Below, one piece after another: positions 16,902-26,410 of a stretch of 46,919 nucleotides of DNA. The number at the start of each line of letters is the position of its first letter. Within the stretch, counting starts at the first letter, position 1. Below the pieces are notes generated by a model. That model was not told the DNA's origin. It worked only from the letters and a program-made list of their open reading frames with translations, and did not search any database. The stretch is from Bdellovibrionales bacterium (GTDB lineage Bacteria > Bdellovibrionota > UBA1018 > CAIMNF01): contig CANHQK010000013.1 in NCBI GenBank assembly GCA_947462765.1, positions 1-46,919 of the forward strand, given 5' to 3'. Made by a program: the position numbers and the translations under genes.

Positions 16902-18866
16902 ATGTCTGAAATCTCGTCGGTTCTCAAGGAAAAGCGCAAATTCGCGCCGTCTAAAGCCTTCTCAAAATCGGCTCATCTTTCTTCTCCTGCCGCGTACCGG
17001 AGGCTCCGCGATGAAGCCAACCGTAACCCGAAGTCATTTTGGGCGGCCCGTGCCAAAGAACTTCACTGGCAGAAGCCTTTCAAAAAGACTCTCGAGTGGA
17101 AGCATCCTTTCGCCAAGTGGTTCATCGGCGGAAAGCTGAATGCGGCGGAGAACGCTCTCGATGCACATTTAGGCACTTCACGGAAAAACAAAGCCGCTCT
17201 GATCTGGGAAGGTGAACCGGGCGAAGTCCGCACCCTCACCTACCAGCAACTGTCGACTGAAGTGAATCGTTTGGCCAATGCTCTGAAAAAGCTCGGCATC
17301 AAAAAAGGCGATGTCGTCGGAATCTACATGGGGATGGTTCCCGAGGCGGTCATGGCAATGCTTGCCTGCGCCCGGATTGGCGCCACTCACAATGTGGTGT
17401 TTGGCGGATTCTCGGCAGAAGCTCTTCGTGACCGGCTGAACGACTCAAAAGCAAAAGCCCTGCTCACCCAGGATGGCGCCTTCCGCCGGGGAGCGCCGAG
17501 CGCCCTCAAGAGCGCCGTCCATGCCGCACTCGATGAAGTCCCCACCCTGGCCCACGTGCTCGTCTTGAAAAGGACCGGGCAAGAAACCCCCATGAAAAAC
17601 GGTCGCGATCATTGGTGGCATGAGGTGGTGCCGGGCGAGTCTCCGATCTGCAAGGCCGAGGCACTCGATAGCGAGCATCCGCTTTTTATTCTTTACACGA
17701 GCGGCTCGACCGGCAAACCGAAGGGCATTTTGCACACCACGGGCGGCTACCTGACCCAGGTGAAGTACACCACGAAGCACGTTTTCGATTTGAAGGACGA
17801 GGACATTTACTTTTGCACCGCGGACGTCGGCTGGATCACCGGGCACTCATATATTGTTTATGGCCCGCTCATGAACGGAGCCACCGTGCTAATGTACGAG
17901 GGCGTCCCCACTTACCCCGGTCCGGACCGCCTCTGGTCGATGATTGCGCGCCACCGCGCCACGGTTTTCTACACCGCACCGACCGCGATCCGCTCCTTCA
18001 TGCGACTCGGAGACGATCATCCCAAGAAACACGATCTCTCCTCGCTTCGGCTGCTTGGATCGGTCGGTGAACCGATCAACCCGGAGGCTTGGATGTGGTA
18101 CCACACGAACATCGGACGCAAGCAGTGCCCGATCGTGGATACCTGGTGGCAGACCGAAACGGGTGCCATTCTCATTTCTCCGATGCCCGGGGCGGTTCCG
18201 ACCAAGCCCGGCTCGGCCACCCTCCCACTCCCCGGAATTCTCGCAGAGGTAGTGAACAAGGATGGAAAACCCTGCAAAGCGAATGAAGGCGGGCTCCTGG
18301 TGGTGAAACACCCCTGGCCGTCCATGCTCCGGACGGTGTTCGGAAACACCGAACGCTACGTGACCGGCTACTGGGGCGATTTCAAAAAGCAGAAGTGGTA
18401 CTTCACAGGTGATGGGGCGCGCAAAGATCGGGATGGATATTTTTGGATCATGGGCCGAGTGGACGATGTCGTGAACGTGAGCGGGCACAGGCTCGGTACT
18501 GCGGAGGTCGAAAGCGCACTCGTGGCGAATCCGAAAGTGGCCGAAGCGGCCGTGGTCGCGCGACCGGATGAATTGAAGGGAAGCGCTCTCGTGGCTTTCG
18601 TCTCGCTCAAGGCCCAGATCACCGGAAGCTCTCCCGACTTGAAGGCGATCGAGGGCGAACTCAAGAACTGGGTTGCCAAGGAAATCGGGCCCATCGCCAA
18701 GCCGGATGAGATCCGCTTTGCCGACGCTCTCCCCAAGACGCGGTCCGGCAAAATCATGCGCCGCCTCCTACGCGAGATGGTGACCACCGGGAAAACCTCC
18801 GGGGACACTTCCACGCTCGAGGACTTTTCGGTCCTTGAGAAACTCAGGGTTCATGACGAAGAGTGA
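16902..18866 (+). CDS. acs: Acetyl-CoA synthetase
   Basis: Acs activates acetate with ATP to acetyl-AMP and then acetyl-CoA. The frame opens earlier, but ATG 16902 gives the standard 654 residues and follows a well-spaced promoter. Motifs: [20 protein letters not shown] (P-loop), [40 protein letters not shown] (hinge), and the C-terminal [11 protein letters not shown], whose lysine is the catalytic residue acetylated by Pat-type enzymes in other bacteria. Acetylation control is therefore possible, but no acetylase is in view. Confidence 0.96.
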   Translation: MSEISSVLKEKRKFAPSKAFSKSAHLSSPAAYRRLRDEANRNPKSFWAARAKELHWQKPFKKTLEWKHPFAKWFIGGKLNAAENALDAHLGTSRKNKAALIWEGEPGEVRTLTYQQLSTEVNRLANALKKLGIKKGDVVGIYMGMVPEAVMAMLACARIGATHNVVFGGFSAEALRDRLNDSKAKALLTQDGAFRRGAPSALKSAVHAALDEVPTLAHVLVLKRTGQETPMKNGRDHWWHEVVPGESPICKAEALDSEHPLFILYTSGSTGKPKGILHTTGGYLTQVKYTTKHVFDLKDEDIYFCTADVGWITGHSYIVYGPLMNGATVLMYEGVPTYPGPDRLWSMIARHRATVFYTAPTAIRSFMRLGDDHPKKHDLSSLRLLGSVGEPINPEAWMWYHTNIGRKQCPIVDTWWQTETGAILISPMPGAVPTKPGSATLPLPGILAEVVNKDGKPCKANEGGLLVVKHPWPSMLRTVFGNTERYVTGYWGDFKKQKWYFTGDGARKDRDGYFWIMGRVDDVVNVSGHRLGTAEVESALVANPKVAEAAVVARPDELKGSALVAFVSLKAQITGSSPDLKAIEGELKNWVAKEIGPIAKPDEIRFADALPKTRSGKIMRRLLREMVTTGKTSGDTSTLEDFSVLEKLRVHDEE

Positions 18867-18903
18867 GTGAATCTGAAACAACCTTAAAGAAAGGAACCAT
18901 TCG

Positions 18904-19209
18904 ATGAAATCGATTCTCATGGCTATGACCGCAATCTGTTTTCTCTCCACCCCGATGGCTTTCGGCAAGGAGGAGCTCTCAGATGTCCATAAAAAGCATC
19001 GCCAACTGCGCCACGAAGAGAAAAAAAAGTGGTCGAAGATGGAGGAAGAGTGCAAGGAAAAGTACCCGAAGGGACTCAACCCAACCGACAAGGACTATGA
19101 TGCGCGGTTCAAATGCGATGAAGCCGTGAAGGACGCGGAACAAGCATTCGAGAACAACCTCAAAAAAGAAATCTGCGAAAAATTCCAGATCTCCTGCAAG
19201 AAAGAGTGA
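18904..19209 (+). CDS. Small secreted charged helical protein
   Basis: A Shine-Dalgarno AAAGGA precedes the ATG. The 101 residues start with a signal peptide cleaved near AFG. The mature part is highly charged and helical (HKKHRQLRHEEKKKWSKMEEE) with four cysteines, two of them in EKFQISCKKE and KEICEKF. No family is recognised. It sits 37 nt after acs and 16 nt before cinA, so it may be part of that transcript. Confidence 0.6.
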   Translation: MKSILMAMTAICFLSTPMAFGKEELSDVHKKHRQLRHEEKKKWSKMEEECKEKYPKGLNPTDKDYDARFKCDEAVKDAEQAFENNLKKEICEKFQISCKKE

Positions 19210-19225
19210 TCCGGGCGAGACTGGG

Positions 19226-20467
19226 ATGAAAGCCTCGATCCTCACCATCGGCGATGAACTCCTGATCGGGCAGGTCCTGAACTCGAATGTGCAATGGATC
19301 AGTGAGCGCCTCACCGGAATCGGAATCACCGTCACCCGTCATTTAAGCGTGGGAGACGAGATGGCCGAGATCACGGGGGCGCTCCGCTTTTTACAGAGCT
19401 CGTGCGACGTTCTGATCATCGGAGGGGGGCTCGGCCCCACCCATGATGATCTCACGGTCGAGGCACTCTCCCGATACTTCAAGATCCCGCTTCGCTACGA
19501 CGAGGAATGGGTCGGCAAAATCGAGGAGTTTTTCAGATCACGTGGCCGACCCATGACCGAGAACAACAAGAAGCAAGGCTACCTGCTCCGGGACGCCGAG
19601 CGGATCGACAATGATTGCGGAACGGCTCCCGGACAGTTTCTGATGGAGGGCCGGACACGGATCTTTGTCGTGCCCGGGGTTCCACACGAAATGAAAAGCA
19701 TGATGGAACGGGTGATCCTTCCAAAGCTCATGAAGGACCCCGCTCTAGGATCGACTCGCATCCTGAAGGAAACGCTCCTCACCTCGGGAATCGGGGAGAG
19801 CGCTCTCGCCCAAAGAATCCACTCTGAAGTTGAACGGATCCGGAGCATCCCGGGAATGAGCCTGGCCTTCCTTCCTTCTAATGTTGGCGTTCGACTCCGC
19901 TTGCAAATGGCGGTGTCCACGACCGAGGAGGAAGCCGCCTTCCGGAAAGAGCTGATAGCGCTGCGTGAAGCCTGTGGAAAAGACACTTTCGGCTCCGAGC
20001 CGGGAACGCTCGAAGAGGCGGTTCATCGCTTGCTTCTCGAGCGGAACGAGACTCTTGCGGTGGCAGAGAGTTGCACGGGCGGCTTGGTTTCCCAGCGACT
20101 CACCCGGATCGCAGGCGCCTCAAAAATCTTGCGGGGTTCCCTGATTCCGTACCAGACCGAACTCAAGACCCTCGAGCTCCGGATTCCAGCCACCCTCTTC
20201 GATCAGTTTGGCGTGGTGTCCGAAGCCAGTGCGAAGGCCATGGCCGAGGGCATACGGAGCAAATGGGGAACCGATTGGGGCCTCGGGATCACCGGATACC
20301 TGGGACCCGAAGGTGACACCCACTCCCCCGGAGGAACCGTCTGGATCGCGGTCGCAAATGGAACACAGACCCTCGCACGGGAGTTTCACTTCGAGAACCA
20401 CCGGGAGCGCGCTCAGGAACGCGCCGCCGCCTACGCGCTAGACTCGTTGCGTCGTGCCCTCAGTTGA
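19226..20467 (+). CDS. cinA: CinA-like protein (MoaB-like domain plus nicotinamide-nucleotide amidase)
   Basis: The 413-residue two-domain protein has an N-terminal molybdopterin-binding-like domain (SILTIGDELLIGQVLNSN, GGGLGPTHDDLTVEAL, VPGVPHEMKSMME). In CinA this acts as an ADP-ribose/NMN-related pyrophosphatase. The C-terminal PncC amidase domain (VAESCTGGLVSQRLT, GVVSEASAKAMAEG, GITGYLGPEG) deamidates nicotinamide mononucleotide to recycle NAD by-products. Length and domain order are typical. No recA or other competence gene follows. The Shine-Dalgarno is weak. Confidence 0.92.
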   Translation: MKASILTIGDELLIGQVLNSNVQWISERLTGIGITVTRHLSVGDEMAEITGALRFLQSSCDVLIIGGGLGPTHDDLTVEALSRYFKIPLRYDEEWVGKIEEFFRSRGRPMTENNKKQGYLLRDAERIDNDCGTAPGQFLMEGRTRIFVVPGVPHEMKSMMERVILPKLMKDPALGSTRILKETLLTSGIGESALAQRIHSEVERIRSIPGMSLAFLPSNVGVRLRLQMAVSTTEEEAAFRKELIALREACGKDTFGSEPGTLEEAVHRLLLERNETLAVAESCTGGLVSQRLTRIAGASKILRGSLIPYQTELKTLELRIPATLFDQFGVVSEASAKAMAEGIRSKWGTDWGLGITGYLGPEGDTHSPGGTVWIAVANGTQTLAREFHFENHRERAQERAAAYALDSLRRALS

Positions 20468-20554
20468 CCCTCCGCGGAGCCAAAGTGCACCGGCAAAAGT
20501 CGGGGCCAAAGGGGAACCAGGGGGCCTCGTACCAGATTACGAACTCCTGAGGCT
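20468..20554. other. Gap between cinA and the next promoter
   Basis: The only structure I see is a 10-bp perfect palindrome CTCCGCGGAG just after the cinA stop. There is no T-tract and no ORF. Confidence 0.3.
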
Positions 20555-20583
20555 TTGAAATCATTGCTTAAATTTATGATACT
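20555..20583 (+). promoter_or_regulatory. Promoter of lipoprotein gene 20653
   Basis: TTGAAA (20555-20560), a 17-nt spacer, GATACT (20578-20583), inside an A+T-rich patch. The leader of about 60 nt carries AAGGGGGG before the ATG, so this gene is conventionally led. Confidence 0.55.
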
Positions 20584-20652
20584 AATTTGGCACGTCCCTT
20601 GCTGTTTGGCTGGAGTGAATCACATGATGCCGACACAAGGGGGGGCATCTCT

Positions 20653-21417
20653 ATGAAAACGATCTCTATCTTATTCAGCCAAACCGGAATTCTCATCCTG
20701 ACTCTCCTTTCTCTCACCGCCTGCGAAACCGTCGTGGTTCATGGGGGTGGCGGAGTCTATGTCGATCCCTACCGACGCGCCTGGTATGACGTATACGGTA
20801 ATCAGTGCACCTCTTTCGGGTACCCGATGTCAGGCTGCAACTTCTATGCGGATGGCTCGAAGATCACCGCGAATCAGGACCCCTTCTTCGCCAATCGCAC
20901 TCTTTATTTCGATTACTGGACTTACACCGATTCTTACGGCTTCCGCAGGGACTACATGGGTTATGCCTGGCTGAGCAGCACCGGCATCCTGTACGACTCC
21001 TACGGAAATGCATTGAACGAACTGGATGAAGGCGCCGCTCAGTCGGCCGATATCATTGCCACGGCAGCGGAGCAGGAAGAAGCGAGCTCCCGGGCTGCGG
21101 GGCGCACCCTTTCTCAGAAATACGCACTCGCGGAATCCGCTGGCGTGAACATCGCCAAAACATTGCAGGATTGGGCCGTCCTCGGACGCGATCGGGCACG
21201 GACCCAGGCAGATGTGGCCGATTTCAGCAAACGACTCTATGGCGTCGACCTTTCACGCGCCACACGCGCAGTGAAGGAGGCAGCGAATGGAAACCGTCAA
21301 GCTCTCACCGAAGTCAATATCGATGTGGCCGCTCACTGGGGAACCAATCCTGAAACCTCAAAACAGATCTTGAGCGAATGGTATCGCGAGGAGCTTGCAC
21401 GACTCGGAGCGAAGTGA
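20653..21417 (+). CDS. Aromatic-rich lipoprotein of unknown function
   Basis: ATG 20653 is chosen over an upstream in-frame start because it follows AAGGGGGG and begins a lipoprotein signal ending LLSLTAC. The 254-residue product has an N-terminal half dense in Tyr, Gly and Asp (YVDPYRRAWYDVYGNQ, FDYWTYTDSYGFRRDYMG), probably beta-rich. The C-terminal half is helical, with LSQKYALAESAGVNIAKTL and DFSKRLYGVDLSRA. The C-terminal half resembles periplasmic adaptor proteins only in composition. I do not recognise the family. It is a single-gene unit closed by a strong terminator. Confidence 0.7.
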   Translation: MKTISILFSQTGILILTLLSLTACETVVVHGGGGVYVDPYRRAWYDVYGNQCTSFGYPMSGCNFYADGSKITANQDPFFANRTLYFDYWTYTDSYGFRRDYMGYAWLSSTGILYDSYGNALNELDEGAAQSADIIATAAEQEEASSRAAGRTLSQKYALAESAGVNIAKTLQDWAVLGRDRARTQADVADFSKRLYGVDLSRATRAVKEAANGNRQALTEVNIDVAAHWGTNPETSKQILSEWYREELARLGAK

Positions 21418-21441
21418 ACCTTTTGACATCACAAACATTTG

Positions 21442-21478
21442 GCACCTGGAACACCCAGTGTTTCAGGTGCTTTTTTTT
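21442..21478 (+). terminator. Strong intrinsic terminator
   Basis: GCACCTG-G-AACAC, loop CCA, GTGTT-T-CAGGTGC forms a 13-bp stem with one G-T wobble, followed by eight T. It ends the lipoprotein transcript and overlaps the upstream region of the dedA promoter. Confidence 0.92.
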
Positions 21479-21489
21479 GGCTGAGCCTT

Positions 21490-21495
21490 TAACCT
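21490..21495 (+). promoter_or_regulatory. -10 box of the dedA-cyclase operon
   Basis: TAACCT ends 6 nt before the ATG at 21502, the same geometry as acs and lysA. No good -35 is visible because the terminator T-tract occupies that place. Confidence 0.4.
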
Positions 21496-21501
21496 TGAAT
21501 C

Positions 21502-22113
21502 ATGGATCAAGCGAAGGAGTTCCTCTCCCAGTACCAGGGGATCCAAGCCTATCTGGTTTTTTATTTCACATTGATCGGCTGTGGAATCGGAATGCCGATC
21601 AACTCCGATCTCACCCTCATCGCGGCATCGGTTCTTGCGGCACTCGGATTCTTCAAGCTTCCGATCCTGATTCCGGTCGCTTTCCTCGGACTCCTGAGCG
21701 GAGACACGATCAACTATCTGGTCGCACGCAAGTACGGTCCCCGAATCCTGAAAAAAGCCCCTTTCCGCTGGGTGCTGCCGCCCGGAAAAGTCGCGGCGGC
21801 CGAGCGGTATCTGGAAAATCGAGGCACCCGCTTCCTTTTCCTGGTTCGCTTCCTGCCCTTGATCCGGACCGCTCTCTACTTCACCGCCGGATCCCTGCAA
21901 GTCCGGGCGCGGACCTTCTTCCTCCTCGATGCAACTTCGACGGTGATCTATCTTCTTGGCCTCATGAACCTCGCTTACTACGCCGGTGAGAACATCGAAT
22001 CTCTCATCGAGGGGTTCAAGCGATTCCAATTCGGACTCCTTGCCTTCCTGCTGACCGGATCACTGTTCATTTTCTACCGGAGCCGCCAATCGAAAAGGAT
22101 AAGCACCCCATGA
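21502..22113 (+). CDS. DedA/SNARE-associated (VTT) membrane protein
   Basis: The 203-residue protein has several membrane helices and the DedA signature region: FTLIGCGIGMPINSDL near the N-terminus, then GLLSGDTINYLVARKYG and FLVRFLPLIRTALYFTAGSLQ with the conserved F-x-R-x-x-P-x-x-R motif. DedA proteins are proposed lipid carrier/scramblase-type or proton-coupled transporters (undecaprenyl phosphate or phospholipid). The stop overlaps the cyclase start (ATGA), so it is translationally coupled to the signalling genes behind it. Confidence 0.87.
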   Translation: MDQAKEFLSQYQGIQAYLVFYFTLIGCGIGMPINSDLTLIAASVLAALGFFKLPILIPVAFLGLLSGDTINYLVARKYGPRILKKAPFRWVLPPGKVAAAERYLENRGTRFLFLVRFLPLIRTALYFTAGSLQVRARTFFLLDATSTVIYLLGLMNLAYYAGENIESLIEGFKRFQFGLLAFLLTGSLFIFYRSRQSKRISTP

Positions 22114-24500
22114 ACCGTCTCTTTCTGTGGTTCACCGCACTTCCCATCATCTTGATCTCGGCTTTTTGCCAATTGACCCTCGATCGCGGGGAAAGGGGTG
22201 AGCTGGAGTCCGCTCTCTTGCGGGAAAAAGTCTACCCTGTGGTCCGATCGATCTCGGGAGCGCTCACCAACGTGAAATTCAAATTGAGGGGCCCGGAGCC
22301 GGCCAATCCGAAAATTGTCATTCTCGCCGTGGATGAGAACTCCGTCAGCATGATCGGTCGCTTTCCGTGGCCTCGCGAGGTTTTCAAGGACATCATCGTT
22401 CAACTGATGCAACACAATGTCAGCACGATCGGGCTCGATGTCGTTTTTTCCGAGCCGGAAGAACGAATTCATCCGAGAGCCAAAGACCTCATCCAGAAGC
22501 ACAAGCCTGGCTTGATGAAGGAGATTCTCGCTCTCGAGAGTGATCCCCAATTCGCTTGGGCGATTGCCCTGGCCCAAGAGCGACTGGTTCTCGGGTATTT
22601 TTACGATGGCGCTTGCCAACCGCGCTACGAACCGCGTGAGTACTGTCCGGTCGACGACGTCGGAATCAACTCAAAAATCCTGAACTCAGTCGGTAAGTTC
22701 GCCCTTGAACAACGTTACCCGTTCGACGAAAAGGTTCTCTGGAACACCTCTCTCAGGAACATCATCAACCTGACACCGAACATCGAGCTGTTCCGCGACA
22801 ATGCGAAATATGCCGGATTGTTCAACATTGACCCTGATCCGGACGGATATGTCCGACGCTATCCCCTCTTCGCATTCTCGGGAAAGATGATCTATCCGTC
22901 CTTGGCCCTGAAGATGGCCGAATTGGCCCGTCAGGACCGGATCCGGATCGAGTTCAGGGATGACGGACTGGTCAAGAAGGCTTATTTCTCGAAGGACCCA
23001 GACCATCCGATCCCGGTCACTCCGCTCGGATACATGGATATCAACTTCAAAGGCCCCTATCAGCCGCTCTACTATAACGATCTGGATGCGAATGCCAACC
23101 CGCCCTCAGGTTCAACCGGCGCCGCCCCCTTTGTTTACATTCCTGCGGTGGACCTGTTCCGCGAGGATCTGACTGAACTTGAGATTTCCCGATTGAAAAA
23201 CCTTCTGAATGGAGCCCATGTTCTGGTGGGCGCGACCGCCATCGGCATTTACGACATGCGGGCTTTTCCGTTCGAATCGAACAGCCCCGGCGTCGAGGGA
23301 CACGCCAACACCCTCGATAATCTCATCAAAAAGGACATGTTGCGGTCGGCGAGCGCCCTTCACCTGAGCTGGCTGCCCTTGACCCTGATCGTCGTGTTCG
23401 GACTGATCTTCGCCTTCCTTTTCTCTACGCTTGAGGCGGTTCCGAGCGTGCTCGTGTTCCTGGGATTCCTGCTGCTATTGGGTTGGGTGGATGTCTGGAT
23501 TCTGTTCCGCAATCACATCAATCTCTCGACGGTTTTCCTGCTGGTTGAAACCCTGCTCATCTTCCTGACCCTCCAGTCGATTCGCTACATCATCGAGGAG
23601 CGGAAGAAGAAGTTCGTAAAGGAGGCTTTTTCAAAGTACCTCGCACCCCAGGTCGTGGAGCTGGTTCTCGAGGATCCGAGCAAGCTCCAGGTCGGTGGCG
23701 AGCGGAAGGATGTCACCATCCTGTTCAGCGATCTACGCGGATTCACAAACTTTTCCGAGAATATGGATCCGAAAGTGCTCACCCAGTTTTTGAACGAGTA
23801 CCTCTCTGAAATGACGGAAATCATTTTCCAGCATGAGGGGACTCTCGACAAATACATCGGTGACGCGATCATGGCCTTCTGGGGCGCTCCGATCGACCAG
23901 CAAGACCATGTCGAACGGGCATGGAAGGCCGCCGTGGCCATGAAGAAACGCCTGGACGAAATCGCGCCTGACTTCAAAAAGCGATATGGCATCGATGTGA
24001 GTGCCGGGATCGGGATCAACTCGGGCGTGGTGAGCGTCGGAAACATGGGATCGAAGCGGATCTTCGAATACACGGTGATCGGAGATCACGTGAACCTCGC
24101 TTCACGCCTCGAGAGCCTCACCCGGCTCTACGGGGGGGATATTCTCAGCACCGAGCTCACACGAGAGCGCCTGCCCGAGAGCATCCGCAATCAATTCCAC
24201 ACCCGGATCCTCGATTCGGTGATCGTGAAGGGAAAAACAAAGGCAATCGATCTGATTCAGATCTCCGAGGTCGAGTTCGACCCGAGACTCATCATGAATT
24301 TTACCGAGGCTCGCGAAGCATTCAAACGCCGTGAATGGGAGACCGCCAAGGCCAAATTCAGGCTCGCCAGCGAGATCCAGAAGTCCAGGACCGGCTCGCC
24401 AGATCCGGTTTCTGAGATCTACCTTTCACGCTGTGAAGAGTTCGAGAGGGAACCCCCTCCGGCCGACTGGGATGGCACCATAGAGATGCATAGGAAGTGA
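22110..24500 (+). CDS. CHASE2-domain class III adenylate cyclase
   Basis: The 796-residue receptor cyclase makes cyclic AMP in response to an extracytoplasmic signal. The N-terminal helix is followed by a CHASE2 sensor domain (about 65-400: VILAVDENSVSMIGRFPWPR, TIGLDVVFSEP), then three membrane helices (about 415-490). A cyclase catalytic domain (about 530-720) follows, with metal aspartates in ILFSDLRGFTNFSENM and YIGDAIMAFWGAP, the adenine-selecting lysine in LDKYIGD, and EYTVIGDHVNLASRLE with the transition-state residues. The last 70 residues are a helical TPR-like tail. The next gene encodes a cyclic-nucleotide-binding protein 1 nt away, so signal and effector are co-expressed. Confidence 0.92.
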   Translation: MNRLFLWFTALPIILISAFCQLTLDRGERGELESALLREKVYPVVRSISGALTNVKFKLRGPEPANPKIVILAVDENSVSMIGRFPWPREVFKDIIVQLMQHNVSTIGLDVVFSEPEERIHPRAKDLIQKHKPGLMKEILALESDPQFAWAIALAQERLVLGYFYDGACQPRYEPREYCPVDDVGINSKILNSVGKFALEQRYPFDEKVLWNTSLRNIINLTPNIELFRDNAKYAGLFNIDPDPDGYVRRYPLFAFSGKMIYPSLALKMAELARQDRIRIEFRDDGLVKKAYFSKDPDHPIPVTPLGYMDINFKGPYQPLYYNDLDANANPPSGSTGAAPFVYIPAVDLFREDLTELEISRLKNLLNGAHVLVGATAIGIYDMRAFPFESNSPGVEGHANTLDNLIKKDMLRSASALHLSWLPLTLIVVFGLIFAFLFSTLEAVPSVLVFLGFLLLLGWVDVWILFRNHINLSTVFLLVETLLIFLTLQSIRYIIEERKKKFVKEAFSKYLAPQVVELVLEDPSKLQVGGERKDVTILFSDLRGFTNFSENMDPKVLTQFLNEYLSEMTEIIFQHEGTLDKYIGDAIMAFWGAPIDQQDHVERAWKAAVAMKKRLDEIAPDFKKRYGIDVSAGIGINSGVVSVGNMGSKRIFEYTVIGDHVNLASRLESLTRLYGGDILSTELTRERLPESIRNQFHTRILDSVIVKGKTKAIDLIQISEVEFDPRLIMNFTEAREAFKRREWETAKAKFRLASEIQKSRTGSPDPVSEIYLSRCEEFEREPPPADWDGTIEMHRK

Positions 24501-24501
24501 T

Positions 24502-25497
24502 ATGAGCGCTAAAGAAATCAACCTGAAACAGAAAGACATCCTGTTCGAGGAGGGGGACCCCTCGAAAAACCTGTACTTTGTAAAAAAAGGCGCCATCAGG
24601 CTTTTCCGGCGCAAGGGTGATGGCAAGATCGAGATCGATACCGTTCGCGCCGGTTCCGTTCTCGGAGAGCTGGCATTTTTCGATGGTCAGCCCCGTTCCG
24701 CATCAGCCGAAGCCCTGATTGCCACCGATTTGATCGAGATCTCAAAAGGTTCATTGGATGACGCGCTTTCGAAAATTCCCGAATGGCTTGTGACCTTGAT
24801 CAAAACGATCAGCTCGCGCCTCCGCTCCGCCAACAACAAGGTCCGGATGCTCGAGAGCCTTTCGACCGAGTACGAGGTGGACAAGCACGGCAATCGCTCC
24901 AAGGAATACTGCTTTATCACCACCCCTGAATTGCTCAAGTTCTCGACTGCATTGCTCGCCGTCGCCTCCCGGTACGGCAAGAACGAGAAACCGGAGGGAA
25001 TCGAGTTCACCTCGGCGATGCTCGAGCGCTTTGCCTCCCAGATCCTGCAAGTGCCCTCTGCCAAGGTGCTGAGCCTGATCGAACTTTTGAAGACGGTCAA
25101 GATCCTGAAAGACGATCTCATGCTGACCGACATCCGCTTCCTCGACCAGTTCATCCAGTATCTGAACGAGCAGAACCTGACATCCCACGAAAAAAGACAG
25201 ACCCTGACCGAGTCCGGCTTCAAAATCCTGGGACTCATGATCCAGAACCGGGCTCAATCCAAGCCCCTCGCGGACTCGATCGAACGCTTGAACATCGGAC
25301 CGGCAATCCAACAGGCCGGTATCCCGGTCGGACAAATCCAGGAACTACAGGACCAGGGATTCGTGAAAAACATCACCCTCGTGTCAGCGAGTGAGGTTCT
25401 TCTCGATTACGAAGGCAGCAACCTGTTGTTCCTGTACCGGGTATTCTGGTTGCTGACTGAGATCGACCGCCTCAACGAGGAGAAGCGGAAGAAATAA
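24502..25497 (+). CDS. Cyclic-nucleotide-binding protein with helical output region
   Basis: The 331-residue protein begins with a cNMP-binding beta-roll (about 5-115): ILFEEGDPSKNLYFVKKGAIRLF and the phosphate-binding cassette GELAFFDGQPRSASAEA with its key Glu and Arg. The remaining 200 residues are helical and hold no recognised DNA-binding helix-turn-helix. It is therefore probably not a CRP-type regulator, or its output domain is novel. AGGAAG precedes the ATG and the gene directly follows the cyclase, making it the likely cAMP effector. The 3' end overlaps the convergent SPOR gene by 26 nt. Confidence 0.85.
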   Translation: MSAKEINLKQKDILFEEGDPSKNLYFVKKGAIRLFRRKGDGKIEIDTVRAGSVLGELAFFDGQPRSASAEALIATDLIEISKGSLDDALSKIPEWLVTLIKTISSRLRSANNKVRMLESLSTEYEVDKHGNRSKEYCFITTPELLKFSTALLAVASRYGKNEKPEGIEFTSAMLERFASQILQVPSAKVLSLIELLKTVKILKDDLMLTDIRFLDQFIQYLNEQNLTSHEKRQTLTESGFKILGLMIQNRAQSKPLADSIERLNIGPAIQQAGIPVGQIQELQDQGFVKNITLVSASEVLLDYEGSNLLFLYRVFWLLTEIDRLNEEKRKK

Positions 25498-26152
25498 CGA
25501 CGAAGCTCTCGATCTTGCGTTTCGAAACCAGCTCTTTCCCCTTCGCCTCGGCGGCTTTGCGGGATTTGAATCCGGAGAGCACCACCCGGTAACGGGTTTC
25601 TCCATTCACTTTCGCAGTCCGGACCTCGGTCTTCAGTCCGCGCTTGGTGAATACACTCATCTTCTTCCGGGCTGCGGACATATTGGGATAGGAACCCAAC
25701 TGAACGGCGAACACTTCAGTGGGCGCCACTTCTTTTTCTTCGGCCGCTTCTTCTTCCTCTTCCTCGTCTTCGGCGACCGGAGGGTGACTCACAGCCGTCG
25801 GCAATGCCATCGGCGGACGGACGGTTTTTTCAGACGGAAGCTCGACAGGCTTCGGGTGATCCAGTTTGATACCGGAATCGGCTGCTGCCTTCTCGGTAGC
25901 CCCCTCGATGGCCTCCTTGGCCGCATGATCCACATACTGGGCGCCCTGATCCAATACGGCCCTGGGAGGAGCGGCTTCGTGGTTGCCTTCGACCCTCGGA
26001 GCCGTGACCTCGGCCACCGGCTCATCGTTCCGGATCTGCTTTCCGTAGTGCAGTCCGAGCGTAAAACAGAACCCGAGGGCCGTCACCACGAGTAGCCCGA
26101 GAACGAACAATTCTTTCCAGCTGAAAATGAAAAATTTCTCGCTCTTTTGCAT
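25472..26152 (-). CDS. SPOR-domain inner-membrane protein
   Basis: The 226-residue bitopic protein has a short cytoplasmic N-terminus, one membrane helix (about 13-34), a long low-complexity periplasmic linker rich in Glu, Ala and Pro with an acidic run EDEEEEEEAAEEKE, and a C-terminal SPOR domain (about 145-222: EVFAVQLGSYPNMSAARKKM and YRVVLSGFKSRKAAEA). SPOR domains bind denuded septal peptidoglycan, so this is likely a divisome accessory protein in the manner of FtsN/DedD. It diverges from the pilin cluster. Confidence 0.88.
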   Translation of the reverse strand: MQKSEKFFIFSWKELFVLGLLVVTALGFCFTLGLHYGKQIRNDEPVAEVTAPRVEGNHEAAPPRAVLDQGAQYVDHAAKEAIEGATEKAAADSGIKLDHPKPVELPSEKTVRPPMALPTAVSHPPVAEDEEEEEEAAEEKEVAPTEVFAVQLGSYPNMSAARKKMSVFTKRGLKTEVRTAKVNGETRYRVVLSGFKSRKAAEAKGKELVSKRKIESFVVISSASPR

Positions 26153-26160
26153 CTCACCCC

Positions 26161-26189
26161 ATTCTGCTCTCGCGCGTGGGGACTGTCAA
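26161..26189 (-). promoter_or_regulatory. SPOR gene promoter, predicted near-leaderless
   Basis: On the minus strand a consensus TTGACA (26184-26189), a 17-nt spacer, CAGAAT (26161-26166), ending 8 nt before the ATG. Confidence 0.65.
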
Positions 26190-26217
26190 ATGTCTGAACA
26201 CCTCTTGGCCCGGTTTT

Positions 26218-26226
26218 TGTAACCAT
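26218..26226 (+). promoter_or_regulatory. Extended -10 of the pilin cluster
   Basis: TGTAACCAT ends 7 nt before the ATG of the Flp-like pilin gene. The match is partial and the -35 is poor, so the call is tentative, but the spacing fits the leaderless pattern. Confidence 0.35.
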
Positions 26227-26233
26227 TCCAGGC

Positions 26234-26410
26234 ATGAACCTGACATCCCGAATTCTTACTGACCGGAGCGGCCAAGGCCTGAGTGAATACATCATCCTGG
26301 TCATGCTGATCGCGGTCTGCTCCATTGCCGCGTCTCGCATGGTGGGCTCCACCATCAAGTCCAAGCTCGATACCATCAATCAGAAACTTCTGGAGATCCA
26401 CATCCCCTGA
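26234..26410 (+). CDS. Flp-type pilin (58 residues)
   Basis: This is a small ORF with the full class IVb prepilin plan: a basic leader MNLTSRILTDRSGQG, a probable cleavage after that Gly, then LSEYIILVMLIAVCSIAA with the invariant Glu-Tyr pair of Flp pilins inside a hydrophobic helix, and a short charged tail. It would be processed by a TadV-like peptidase and polymerised into a thin pilus, or act in a related machine. No tadA/tadB/tadC/rcpA gene is in the window, so the assembly machinery must be elsewhere. Its TGA overlaps a CTG that appears to start the next gene. Confidence 0.8.
   Translation: MNLTSRILTDRSGQGLSEYIILVMLIAVCSIAASRMVGSTIKSKLDTINQKLLEIHIP

Noticed and set aside
20468-20552. 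Possible terminator after cinA
   Set aside because: Only a short palindrome CTCCGCGGAG and G-rich runs are present, with no T-tract.
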